Shown: positions 1 to 6,168, counted from the stretch's first letter. The stretch: DNA of 7,104 nucleotides from Nitrospinaceae bacterium (GCA_012961055.1 DUAA01000057.1:1-7104); one strand, 5' to 3'. The notes: generated from the sequence alone by a model not told the origin. Translations and numbers: made by a program.

Positions 1-1000
1 CAGTGAAATAGGATGATTTTGCCAAGGCCTCTGCGCCTTTCGGTCCGACTTTATTTTCACCCAAGTCAAGAGTTTCCAAGTATTTCATATTTGAAGAGTC
101 TGCCAAAGCCTTTACCCCTTCCGCACGAAGATCATTATTATTCAGATCCAGAGTTTGCAGGCGGGTCATCGTTTTAGACTTGGAAAGAGAGAGGGCGCTG
201 TCCGTGGTCAACCCGTTATTACGCATGATCAGTTTTTCTAGGTTTTCCAACATTGGAGATTCTGCCATAGCATAGACACCATCATCTCCAAGATGATTGT
301 TGTTCAGGATCAATGTCTTTAGGTTTGGAAAAACTCGGGAACGTGCAAGAGCTTCCATCCCTTCTCCTGTCAAACCATTATCAGACAGATCGATATATAC
401 GATTTTTTCAAGAGGGGGAGACTGTGCTAAAAATTTCAACCCTTTTTCGCCGATTCCGGTGTCACGCAGATTCATATTTGTCAATTGCCGACCTAGTGTT
501 GAATCGACAAGCGATTTAATGCCAAGGGGTTCTAAACGGTTATATGAAAAATTTAATTGCTTCAGGTTGATCATGCCTTCTGACAATGCAAGAACCTTGG
601 CTCCCAGTGATCCGATTTCGTTGCTGGATATATCTAAAGACTTAAGGTGTGTCAGTGCTCTACACTTGGAAAGGAAAAACAATGCTTCATCATCTAAATT
701 GTTATTTGCCAGGGAAAGGTTTTCCAGGTTACAAAAACAATCGGAAGCGCTGAGTGATTGCAACCCAACTGAATTCAATCCTGTTTGATCTAAATTGAGA
801 AAGGAGAGAAATTTTATCGGCCCGAACCCGGCAATGGACTTGAAGTCCTCTTCCTGAAGCTTGCAGCTTAATAGATTTAGGGATTTTTTATTAGCACTTA
901 TTTTTTCCCGAATGAGTGTGCCGAGATCAGGGTTCTCAGTATTTTTTTCAAAATACCGGAGGAATTCCAGGCTGTCGTCAATATCTTTTGCTTCGCTCAT
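1..1000 (-). CDS. Leucine-rich-repeat protein, ribonuclease-inhibitor type (C-terminal part outside window)
   Basis: Reading down from an ATG at 1000-998, 333 codons are open to the window edge, so the C-terminus is missing. The start MSEAKDIDDSLEF has no signal peptide or membrane segment, so a cytoplasmic protein is expected. Residues 1 to about 37 look like a helical cap. From about residue 38, eleven leucine-rich repeats follow with the pattern LxxLxLxxNxLGxxGxxALA. The consensus Asn (or Thr/Cys) falls at residues 46, 73, 100, 127, 154, 181, 208, 235, 262, 289 and 316, an exact 27-residue period without insertions. The G-ALA half marks the ribonuclease-inhibitor-like class, in which each unit is a strand followed by a helix. 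Such solenoids normally bind proteins; the partner here is unknown. The gene lies 224 nt downstream of smc on the same strand and has its own promoter candidate. The ribosome-binding site is poor (GGAA, a few nt upstream). An ATG at 1007 is out of frame and stops quickly, so 1000 is preferred. The family call is firm; the function is unknown. Confidence 0.9.
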   Translation of the reverse strand, partial: MSEAKDIDDSLEFLRYFEKNTENPDLGTLIREKISANKKSLNLLSCKLQEEDFKSIAGFGPIKFLSFLNLDQTGLNSVGLQSLSASDCFCNLENLSLANNNLDDEALFFLSKCRALTHLKSLDISSNEIGSLGAKVLALSEGMINLKQLNFSYNRLEPLGIKSLVDSTLGRQLTNMNLRDTGIGEKGLKFLAQSPPLEKIVYIDLSDNGLTGEGMEALARSRVFPNLKTLILNNNHLGDDGVYAMAESPMLENLEKLIMRNNGLTTDSALSLSKSKTMTRLQTLDLNNNDLRAEGVKALADSSNMKYLETLDLGENKVGPKGAEALAKSSYFT

Positions 1001-1021
1001 ATTCCATTGTGGTTAAATTTA

Positions 1022-1059
1022 ATTAGGAAATTATACCACCAGCTCACCACTGGACCCAA
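1022..1059 (-). promoter_or_regulatory. Candidate promoter of the LRR gene (extended -10)
   Basis: On the minus strand a perfect TATAAT lies at 1035-1030, preceded by TGG (1038-1036), which makes an extended -10 (TGnTATAAT). A weak -35, TTGGGT, lies at 1059-1054 with an 18-bp spacer. Transcription would begin near 1022, about 22 nt before the ATG. This suggests the LRR gene can be transcribed independently of smc. It is a pattern match only. Confidence 0.55.
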
Positions 1060-1103
1060 TAAGCAATACCGGTGTTTTCTCTAGCTGAGTCAGTTCTTAG
1101 CTT

Positions 1104-1132
1104 GTTCTTTCCACGCCGAGTGGGCAGAGAAC
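1104..1132. other. Two-tier stem-loop in the smc-LRR spacer
   Basis: An outer 5-bp stem, GTTCT (1104-1108) with AGAAC (1128-1132), encloses an inner 4-bp stem, CCAC (1111-1114) with GTGG (1120-1123). The stems are symmetric on DNA and could form in RNA from either strand. There is no U-tract, so this is not a standard terminator. The arms are short and the fold may be fortuitous. Confidence 0.3.
1111..1123 (-). repeat. CCACT-n-GGCGTGG motif, copy A
   Basis: The minus strand reads CCACTCGGCGTGG, a 4-bp stem (CCAC/GTGG) with a 5-nt loop. It matches copy B (1212-1224) at 12 of 13 positions and resembles copy C at 6284-6297. The function is unknown; chance recurrence is possible because the motif is short. 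Confidence 0.35.
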
Positions 1133-1211
1133 CTCCGCAAAAAATATGCAATGGCATTCTATGGAAGGAAAATAAATTATTAGATTAAAGAGTTATTGCT
1201 AATCATCGGCC

Positions 1212-1224
1212 CCACGCCCAGTGG
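1212..1224 (-). repeat. CCACT-n-GGCGTGG motif, copy B, abutting the smc stop codon
   Basis: The minus strand reads CCACTGGGCGTGG directly after the smc TAA (1227-1225). It differs from copy A by one base and can form the same CCAC/GTGG hairpin. No U-tract follows, so a terminator role is not supported. It could help protect the mRNA 3' end, but that is speculation. Confidence 0.35.
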
Positions 1225-4200
1225 TTAGTTGAAGTGAACGGAAACAGCTTTTGAAACACCCTGCTCTTCCATGGTTATGCCATAAAGCGCGTTAGCAAAA
1301 GTCATAGTTTTTTGGTTGTGGGTGATGATAATGAACTGTGTGTTGATCGCCATTTCCTTGAGCATTTCCTGAAACCGGACTACATTAGCTTCGTCCAACG
1401 GGGCATCCACTTCGTCGAGCAAGCAGAAGGGGCTTGGTCGGACTTTGAATACTGCGAACATCAGAGCGATGGCAGTCATGGATTTTTCTCCCCCTGACAA
1501 CAGGGCCAGGCTTTGCAGGCTTTTGCCCATTGGATTAGCAGTGATCTCAATTCCAGAGTCGAGAGGGTTTGATACATCGGTCAAGGTCAGGTTTGCCTTT
1601 CCCCCTTGAAAGAGGCGTGCAAAAATTTCCTTAAAATTTTCGTTAACCAGTTTATATGTATCTAGAAAACGTTGCCGGGTAGTTAGGTTTATTTTTTCGA
1701 TTGTAGAATGAAGTAATTCGATCGACTCGGCCAGATCATCTTGTTGTCTTTTTAGAAAAGTGTAACGCTCATTGGTGTTTTCAAAATCCGAAAGTGCCGC
1801 CAGATTAACTTCGCCCAATTTTGACACCTTCTCCTTTAACTCTTTAACTCGCTCATCGGCTTCGCTTTCATTGATACTCTCATCGTAGGCCGATTGTAAT
1901 TCGTCCTTAGTTGCGTTGAAGTCTTCGTATATGCGTTCTTCCATGTGGACAATTTGCAAGCGGTATTCTGATCGTTTGATTTCTATTTGCGAAATCATTT
2001 CAGTGATATCCTGAATTTTTCGGGAAAGTTCGCGGGAGTCCTGGCTTATATTTTTAAGGTCCCCTTCCTTTTGTCTCAAAGACTCTCCTTCATGAACGGC
2101 TGTTTCGTTATCTTGGTGTTTTTTACGAGAAAACTTGAGGACTGAGTCCTCCAGGGTTAAAATTTCACTATCGATTTCAGTAATTCGGTTCTGGTTAAAC
2201 ACTCGGTCTGTTTCGCATCTTTCAATCCGCTCTTTCAGGTTTTTTTGATGAAGTTCCAATCGTTTAATTTCGGTGAGGGTGTTTTCCCGTCGACCGATTA
2301 ACGATGCGATCAGGATTTTTAACCGACTAATTTCTGATCCAATTTTTTCAAGGCTGGACCTGCTTTGTTCCAGTTCTTCCCGATAGCGGACTAATAGTTC
2401 TTCTTCCTGTTGCTTTTTTTTCTCTGCAGATATTAATTGCTGGTCGAGCAATGTTTTCTCCGCGACAAGCCTATCCCGTTCGATATTTAGATCTAAAATT
2501 TCTTTGCCGATTGCGATATTTCTATTTTCAAGACGTTCGGCTTCCTTGTTCCATTGTTCCAGATCACGCAATTTATTATTTGTTTCAAGCTCTAAGGCAA
2601 GAGTTTGCTGATCTAATTGTCTCAGGTGATCCTCTATTTCGGAGAGGTCCTGTTTCTTCTTTCCGATGTTTGTCTGAGAGGTATCTAATTCTTCTTTGAG
2701 TCGGCTGACATTGTCATTGAGAGTATCTATTTCACGATTTCGTGCCAGCAGACAGGAGGAAGTATTTTTCAGTGATCCCCCGGTAATGAATCCATTTTGG
2801 TCAATCATTTCTCCGTTCAAGGTGACGACGGTTCCATTAAATTTGGAATCCTGATGTAGATGAAGAGCTACATCCATATCCTGTACGATGACAACACTTT
2901 TCAGTAACAACTCGATGATGGGTCGATATTCTTCTTGGCATTCAATAAAATTGAGTGCTTTACCCACGACTCCCTGCGTTCCGTTTAGGTATAAAGGTGC
3001 AGAGGGGGCTGACTTCGGGTTGATAGGGACGAACAAACCTCGGCCTGAATGGTTGTTTTTGAGGTAACCGATAGCCGCCATGGAATCTGAATAGGAATTG
3101 ACGATAACGCTTTGGAGTTTTTCGCCTAATGCTGTTTCAATAGCGACTTCATATTCGGCGGGAGTTTGTAGGACATCGACCAGTACTTCCCGAATTCCGG
3201 GGATTTGTTCGCCATTCTCTTTGTTCATAAGAGATTTTATGCCTTCATGAAACCCTTCAAACTGGTTTCTCAGTTTTTCCAATGAACCCAGCAGGGAGGC
3301 TTTTTGAAAATAATCTTCCTTTTTAGAGCTATGATTGTCTATGCTGGCTTGAAGCCGTTGGGAGTTTTGGTCGGTCTCTTGACGTATGGCCTCCTGTTGT
3401 TCCTTCAAATGAAGTAGCTCCTCATTTTTTTGCTGATGCTCAGCTTTTCCCTGTTCAAGTGCCAACTGGTTTTCCTGAGATTGGGAATAAATTTCTTCTT
3501 TTTCTGATAAAAGTTCTTCCTGACGGGATTCGAATCCTTGAACTCGGGTCTCGATAGCAGTCAGTTGGTTTTTTGATTGGGCCGTCTGCTGAAATAAACG
3601 GAGAACATTCTTTTCGCTATTGAGAACTCGATCTTGAATTCCCTGTAAATCTTCCCGCTGTTTCTCGTTGTCGACCTTGGCCTGCTCCAGAAAAATTTCT
3701 TGCTCATTGATTTCCTGAGACGTATTGGAAAGGTTTTGTTTTTCACCTTCGATTTTGCTTGTTAGGCCGCCAATTTCCTCTGTCATTTGAGCAGTTTCTT
3801 TTATAGCCGATTCAATGTCTATTTCCGCTTCTGATTTTTGTTCTTTTTTGAAGGCGATGTTTTGTTCGCTGCTACCGATTTGGGAACTCAGTTGATGAAT
3901 ATTTTCGCGGGTTTCGTTTAACTTGTTCAATGATTCCCCAATTTCTACATTGAGCTGGGCAACCTGATTTTCTATGGTTGCATGGCGAGCACTCCACTCT
4001 ATTTTTTTCTCAGTCTGTTCCTGCAATTCTGTTTCTATTATTTGCAATTGTGATTGATAGCGGCGGACTTTTACAGAAAAAAGCTTTAATGATAGTTCCT
4101 TGATCTCTGTTTTGTAGTTTTTATAGCGTTCCGCCTTAGCCGCTTGACGCTTTAACGATTCGACTTGCCTGGAAAGTTCCTGAACAATATCTGCCACCCG

Positions 4201-4782
4201 TTCTAAGTTCTGGCGTGAACTGTCGAGCTTGCGGATGGCTTCATTCTTGCGATGTTTGAATTTCAGAACTCCTGCCGCCTCTTCAATCAGGATCCGTCTT
4301 TCTTCAGGTTTGGATGTTATGATGTCTTGAATGTGTCCCTGCTCAATTATTGTCAATACCTTCGGGCTGATACCTGCGTCCAGAAGGAAATCTGTAATAT
4401 CTTTTAATCGGCATGGGATCTGGTTGATATAAAATTCGCTTTCGCCGGATCGATGGTAGCAACGGGTGACTTTGACTTCATCGGAAATATTGGGAACCCC
4501 GGCAATTCGAATTCCCGGTGCTACGTTAGATAAAGTCAGGGAGATTTCCGTTCGGTTCACGGGCTTTCGAGTGCTACTGCCGTTGAATATGAGATCTGTT
4601 ATGCGGGTACTGCGCAGAGTTTTTGACCTTTGCTCGCCAATAACCCAGCGAATGGCATCTGATACATTGCTTTTTCCACACCCATTTGGGCCGACAATGG
4701 CGGTAAAACCATTTTTAAACTCCAGATTGGTGGAATCTACAAATGATTTAAACCCCTCTAGCTCTAGGCTTTTCAAGTACAT
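1225..4782 (-). CDS. smc: Chromosome segregation protein SMC (complete)
   Basis: This is the 1185-residue SMC ATPase, usual length for bacteria. SMC forms a dimer that, with ScpA and ScpB, extrudes DNA loops and compacts and separates sister chromosomes on the nucleoid. The N-terminal head begins MYLKSLELEGFKSF. It has a Walker A motif GPNGCGKSN at 31-39, an arginine at 57 in the place of the known arginine finger, and the Q-loop glutamine 148 in IIEQG. Two long, charged, Q/E/K-rich coiled-coil arms (about 170-510 and 680-1020) flank a hinge at about 515-675, which ends in the typical ITGGS. The C-terminal head has the signature LSGGEK (1095-1100), Walker B with D1123 and catalytic E1124, the D-loop at 1130 and the switch histidine 1155 in ITHNQ. 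All catalytic residues are present. The ATG at 4782 gives the conserved SMC N-terminus. A GGGAG (plus 4794-4798) lies 11 nt upstream, a somewhat long spacing. The gene diverges from the ArsC-like/Nudix pair. scpA and scpB are not in the window. Candidate NrdR and DnaA sites lie upstream. Confidence 0.98.
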   Translation of the reverse strand: MYLKSLELEGFKSFVDSTNLEFKNGFTAIVGPNGCGKSNVSDAIRWVIGEQRSKTLRSTRITDLIFNGSSTRKPVNRTEISLTLSNVAPGIRIAGVPNISDEVKVTRCYHRSGESEFYINQIPCRLKDITDFLLDAGISPKVLTIIEQGHIQDIITSKPEERRILIEEAAGVLKFKHRKNEAIRKLDSSRQNLERVADIVQELSRQVESLKRQAAKAERYKNYKTEIKELSLKLFSVKVRRYQSQLQIIETELQEQTEKKIEWSARHATIENQVAQLNVEIGESLNKLNETRENIHQLSSQIGSSEQNIAFKKEQKSEAEIDIESAIKETAQMTEEIGGLTSKIEGEKQNLSNTSQEINEQEIFLEQAKVDNEKQREDLQGIQDRVLNSEKNVLRLFQQTAQSKNQLTAIETRVQGFESRQEELLSEKEEIYSQSQENQLALEQGKAEHQQKNEELLHLKEQQEAIRQETDQNSQRLQASIDNHSSKKEDYFQKASLLGSLEKLRNQFEGFHEGIKSLMNKENGEQIPGIREVLVDVLQTPAEYEVAIETALGEKLQSVIVNSYSDSMAAIGYLKNNHSGRGLFVPINPKSAPSAPLYLNGTQGVVGKALNFIECQEEYRPIIELLLKSVVIVQDMDVALHLHQDSKFNGTVVTLNGEMIDQNGFITGGSLKNTSSCLLARNREIDTLNDNVSRLKEELDTSQTNIGKKKQDLSEIEDHLRQLDQQTLALELETNNKLRDLEQWNKEAERLENRNIAIGKEILDLNIERDRLVAEKTLLDQQLISAEKKKQQEEELLVRYREELEQSRSSLEKIGSEISRLKILIASLIGRRENTLTEIKRLELHQKNLKERIERCETDRVFNQNRITEIDSEILTLEDSVLKFSRKKHQDNETAVHEGESLRQKEGDLKNISQDSRELSRKIQDITEMISQIEIKRSEYRLQIVHMEERIYEDFNATKDELQSAYDESINESEADERVKELKEKVSKLGEVNLAALSDFENTNERYTFLKRQQDDLAESIELLHSTIEKINLTTRQRFLDTYKLVNENFKEIFARLFQGGKANLTLTDVSNPLDSGIEITANPMGKSLQSLALLSGGEKSMTAIALMFAVFKVRPSPFCLLDEVDAPLDEANVVRFQEMLKEMAINTQFIIITHNQKTMTFANALYGITMEEQGVSKAVSVHFN

Positions 4783-4870
4783 TTTTGGCGTGGCTCCCGC
4801 AATTGTCGGACCTTAAATTTTTTATATCTCGGAAGAAGATTATCCCAATCAAGGGACATTGTAAAGTCAT

Positions 4871-4879
4871 TTTATACCA
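4871..4879 (-). promoter_or_regulatory. Candidate smc promoter, extended -10
   Basis: The minus strand reads TGGTATAAA here: a TATAAA hexamer (4876-4871) preceded by TGG, which is an extended -10. No clear -35 lies 16-18 bp upstream, as is acceptable for extended -10 promoters. Transcription would start near 4864, leaving an mRNA leader of about 80 nt. The element sits inside the distal arm of the 4874-4889 palindrome, so a repressor bound there should block it. Confidence 0.5.
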
Positions 4880-4889
4880 TAATTGGTAT
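4874..4889. promoter_or_regulatory. Probable second (weaker) NrdR box overlapping the smc -10
   Basis: This is an inverted repeat with perfect 6-bp arms, ATACCA-TAAT-TGGTAT. It matches the NrdR consensus acaCwAtATaTwGtgt at 10 of 16 positions, including the C4, A6, T11 and G13 positions. Its centre is exactly 31 bp from the centre of the strong box at 4905-4920 (15-bp linker), which is the pairing geometry described for NrdR operators. On sequence alone this half would be a weak call; the spacing is what raises it. Alternatively it is an operator for an unidentified dimeric regulator. Confidence 0.5.
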
Positions 4890-4900
4890 GCTTAAAATTT

Positions 4901-4909
4901 TTATCCACA
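4901..4909 (+). promoter_or_regulatory. Consensus DnaA box
   Basis: TTATCCACA matches the DnaA-box consensus TTATnCACA at all positions and is identical to the high-affinity R1-type box. It shares five bases with the palindrome at 4905-4920. I find no second box close by, so an origin is unlikely. A single box could support DnaA-dependent regulation of smc or be a by-product of the palindrome sequence. Confidence 0.4.
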
Positions 4910-4920
4910 ATATATTGTGG
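4905..4920. promoter_or_regulatory. NrdR box (perfect 16-bp palindrome)
   Basis: CCACAATATATTGTGG is a perfect palindrome. It agrees with the published NrdR-box consensus acaCwAtATaTwGtgt at 14 of 16 positions, differing only in the outermost pair. NrdR is the ATP/dATP-sensing repressor of ribonucleotide reductase genes and in some genomes also of replication genes. No nrd gene is in the window. The box lies about 29 bp upstream of the smc -10 element and about 178 bp upstream of the ArsC-like start codon, so smc is the nearer candidate target. Confidence 0.7.
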
Positions 4921-5015
4921 TAGTCTCTATTCTGGCTAGATAACAGATCGTAACTGGTAATGGCTTTTTTCTCTTAGCAACGATATTCTTAGGATGAAGA
5001 GGGTTCCAACTAATT

Positions 5016-5030
5016 ATACCCTTAGGGTAT
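5016..5030. promoter_or_regulatory. Inverted repeat, possible operator
   Basis: ATACCC-TTA-GGGTAT is a 6-bp-arm inverted repeat with a 3-nt spacer. Its flanks (TTATACC...GGTATG) match those of the repeat at 4874-4889, although its core does not fit the NrdR consensus. On the minus strand it contains TATAAT (5018-5013), so it could overlap a distal smc promoter. On the plus strand it lies 67 nt upstream of the ArsC-like ATG, where an operator would be well placed. Confidence 0.35.
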
Positions 5031-5086
5031 GAAATCCAATAAGGGGTTTTATAACAGCCCATGTCGAGTGGTTCACAGTTACCAGC

Positions 5087-5091
5087 GGAGG
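5087..5091 (+). promoter_or_regulatory. Shine-Dalgarno site fixing the ArsC-like start at 5098
   Basis: A full GGAGG lies 6 nt upstream of ATG 5098. An upstream in-frame ATG at 5029 would add 23 residues with no family match and falls inside the inverted repeat at 5016-5030. The start at 5098 gives the canonical short strand before the CxxC motif. Confidence 0.85.
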
Positions 5092-5097
5092 TTTTCA

Positions 5098-5439
5098 ATG
5101 GAGCTATACTCTTATAGTAAGTGCGGAACATGTCGTAAGGCAATCCGGTTTCTGGAAGACAGAAAGATAAATTTTGAATTGATAGACATAACGAAAATAA
5201 CACCGCCAAAGCGGGTCTTAAAAGCGGCGATAAAAGCCAAGGGAATGAAGAAGTTATTTAATACCAGCGGAGGTCAATATAAGAAGTTGAAGCTAAAGGA
5301 TAAATTGGAAACCATGACCAAAAGTCAGATTTTAGATTTGCTATCTTCCGATGGAATGTTGATCAAACGCCCGATTGCTGTGGATAAAAATAAAATCACT
5401 GTCGGGTATAATATTGAAGAATACCAAAAGGTTTGGTAA
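5098..5439 (+). CDS. ArsC/Spx-family thioredoxin-fold protein
   Basis: This 113-residue protein is the usual length of the ArsC/Spx/YffB family. It opens with MELYSYSKCGTC, placing a CxxC at C9 and C12 on the first loop of the thioredoxin-like fold, with R13 after it as in ArsC. Further family marks are the FNTSG turn (54-58), a GMLIKRP stretch (86-92) whose R91 corresponds to the family's conserved arginine, and a VGY motif (102-104) near the C-terminus. Classic arsenate reductases have an arginine where this protein has Asn55 in FNTSG, so arsenate reduction is doubtful. A role as a thiol oxidoreductase, or a Spx/MgsR-like redox regulator, is at least as likely. Databases will probably label it arsenate reductase family. 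It has no neighbouring arsB, acr3 or arsR. It is followed after 24 nt by the Nudix gene, probably in one transcript. Confidence 0.9.
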   Translation: MELYSYSKCGTCRKAIRFLEDRKINFELIDITKITPPKRVLKAAIKAKGMKKLFNTSGGQYKKLKLKDKLETMTKSQILDLLSSDGMLIKRPIAVDKNKITVGYNIEEYQKVW

Positions 5440-5463
5440 GTAGACCGGGATCAAGGAACAATT

Positions 5464-6015
5464 GTGGATCTGTTTTTAATCAAACACAAACTGACGAACG
5501 ATTTCCCTCTAGCGCAGGAAGCGACTGCACCTCACCCTCAGCAGGCGGCAGTGATGGTAATCCTTTATCCCAAGCTAAAAACAACCCATATACTGATGAC
5601 CAAGAGATCAATGCATCTAAAATATCATGCGGGAGAAATTAGTTTTCCGGGTGGAATGTTTGAAGAACAGGATGAGGATTTGCTGGTCACAGCTATCAGA
5701 GAGACCAAGGAAGAGCTTAATTTTCAGGTTGCGCCCGAAAATGTTTTAGGGCGTCTTCCTGTTGTTACTACGCGGTTAGGGTTTGAAATTACTCCTTTTG
5801 TTTCTGTTCTGCCTTCGGCCCCTGAGTATGCACCTGCTGTGAACGAGGTGGAAGAAGTTTTAGAAATGCCCTTTACTTCCCTGCTTTCTACGCAACAACG
5901 TGATGTCTGCAACAAGCCACCTGAAGAAGGGGTGATTTACTGGTTTCAGCACCATAGAATCTGGGGTGCGTCGGCAAAAATTCTCAAACAGATTGGGCGC
6001 TTGAGCAGTTTTTAG
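5464..6015 (+). CDS. CoA pyrophosphatase-type Nudix hydrolase
   Basis: This 183-residue protein starts at GTG 5464, with AAGGA (5453-5457) 6 nt upstream. Members of this NudL/NUDT7-like family split the pyrophosphate bond of CoA and CoA derivatives to 4'-phosphopantetheine and 3',5'-ADP, using Mg or Mn in the cytoplasm. The diagnostic CoA motif LxTKRSxxLKxHxGExSFPGG is seen at about residues 44-64. The overlapping Nudix box gives G64, D70 and the metal-binding RETKEE at 79-84. The usual Gly after EEx is Asn86, a deviation on a non-catalytic position. The C-terminal IWGASAKIL (166-174) is also typical of this group. The gene lies 24 nt after the ArsC-like gene on the same strand, so co-transcription is likely. 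The linkage might serve redox or cofactor housekeeping, but this is inference. Activity on other nucleoside diphosphate derivatives cannot be ruled out. Confidence 0.92.
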   Translation: MDLFLIKHKLTNDFPLAQEATAPHPQQAAVMVILYPKLKTTHILMTKRSMHLKYHAGEISFPGGMFEEQDEDLLVTAIRETKEELNFQVAPENVLGRLPVVTTRLGFEITPFVSVLPSAPEYAPAVNEVEEVLEMPFTSLLSTQQRDVCNKPPEEGVIYWFQHHRIWGASAKILKQIGRLSSF

Positions 6016-6036
6016 AATTTAAGGGGAATTTTAAAA

Positions 6037-6168
6037 ATGGAGAAAATTAAAATCTTATTCATGGCTTCGCATTTGAGGTCTTCTCTTACAGAATTTTCCA
6101 GAAGGCAAATTTCCAGCAGTCAATTGAATCGATTTGCGTGGATAGCGGCCCGTTACCGCCATATTTAA
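6037..6168 (+). CDS. Doubtful small ORF, possible gene remnant
   Basis: A 43-codon ORF (MEKIKILFMASH...) begins 21 nt after the Nudix stop codon. It has a strong ribosome-binding site, AAGGGGA (6021-6027), 9 nt before the ATG. The opening KIKILF looks like the first strand of a Rossmann-like fold, but the remainder (S/R-rich, ending RYRHI) matches no family I know. A second frame is open at 6051-6182 over the same DNA and also looks protein-like (for example SIESICVDSGPLPPYLKRR). This could be a genuine small protein or the 5' end of a gene broken by frameshifts. I cannot decide between these. Confidence 0.3.
   Translation: MEKIKILFMASHLRSSLTEFSRRQISSSQLNRFAWIAARYRHI

Larger units (their letters stand above)
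1001..1224. other. smc-LRR intergenic region, no gene
   Basis: No credible ORF with a ribosome-binding site is found on either strand in these 224 nt. The region holds the LRR promoter candidate near the left end and two copies of a short CCAC...GTGG hairpin motif (see the repeat entries). No stem followed by a U-run is present on the minus strand after the smc stop codon, so an intrinsic terminator for smc is not visible. Read-through into the LRR gene remains possible. Confidence 0.6.
4783..5097. other. Divergent regulatory region between smc and the ArsC-like gene
   Basis: These 315 nt contain no convincing gene. From left to right they hold the smc ribosome-binding site (4794-4798), a secondary smc promoter candidate (TTTACA at 4865-4860 and GATAAT at 4844-4839 on minus, with a short 15-bp spacer), the main smc -10 (4876-4871), two 16-bp palindromes 31 bp apart (4874-4889 and 4905-4920), a DnaA box (4901-4909) and a third inverted repeat (5016-5030). 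For the plus-strand genes the only -10-like hexamer close to the start that I see is TATAAC (5050-5055), without a clear -35. The ORF that spans much of this region on the minus strand (4901-5209) overlaps the ArsC-like gene and is not credible. Confidence 0.6.

Noticed and set aside
297..788. 163-codon plus-strand ORF
   Set aside because: It is antisense to the LRR gene, whose repeat pattern is unmistakable; the plus-strand product has no family features.
1..1000. LRR units as a DNA tandem repeat or CRISPR-like array
   Set aside because: The 81-bp periodicity exists only at the protein level; the DNA units are strongly diverged and there are no identical repeats with spacers.
1084..1101. 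GCTGAG...CTTAGC inverted repeat as a terminator
   Set aside because: One position is only a wobble pair on one strand and a mismatch on the other, and no U-run follows.
1104..1132. Stem-loop as the smc intrinsic terminator
   Set aside because: The stems are 4-5 bp and there is no U-tract after the hairpin on the minus strand.
4783..5097. Replication origin
   Set aside because: Only one DnaA box is seen, with no box cluster or dnaA/dnaN neighbourhood.
5029..5097. Upstream start of the ArsC-like gene at 5029
   Set aside because: It adds 23 residues foreign to the family, and the GGAGG at 5087-5091 clearly serves ATG 5098.
4901..5209. 102-codon minus-strand ORF across the divergent spacer
   Set aside because: It overlaps the start of the ArsC-like gene and the palindromes, has no ribosome-binding evidence and no recognisable domain.
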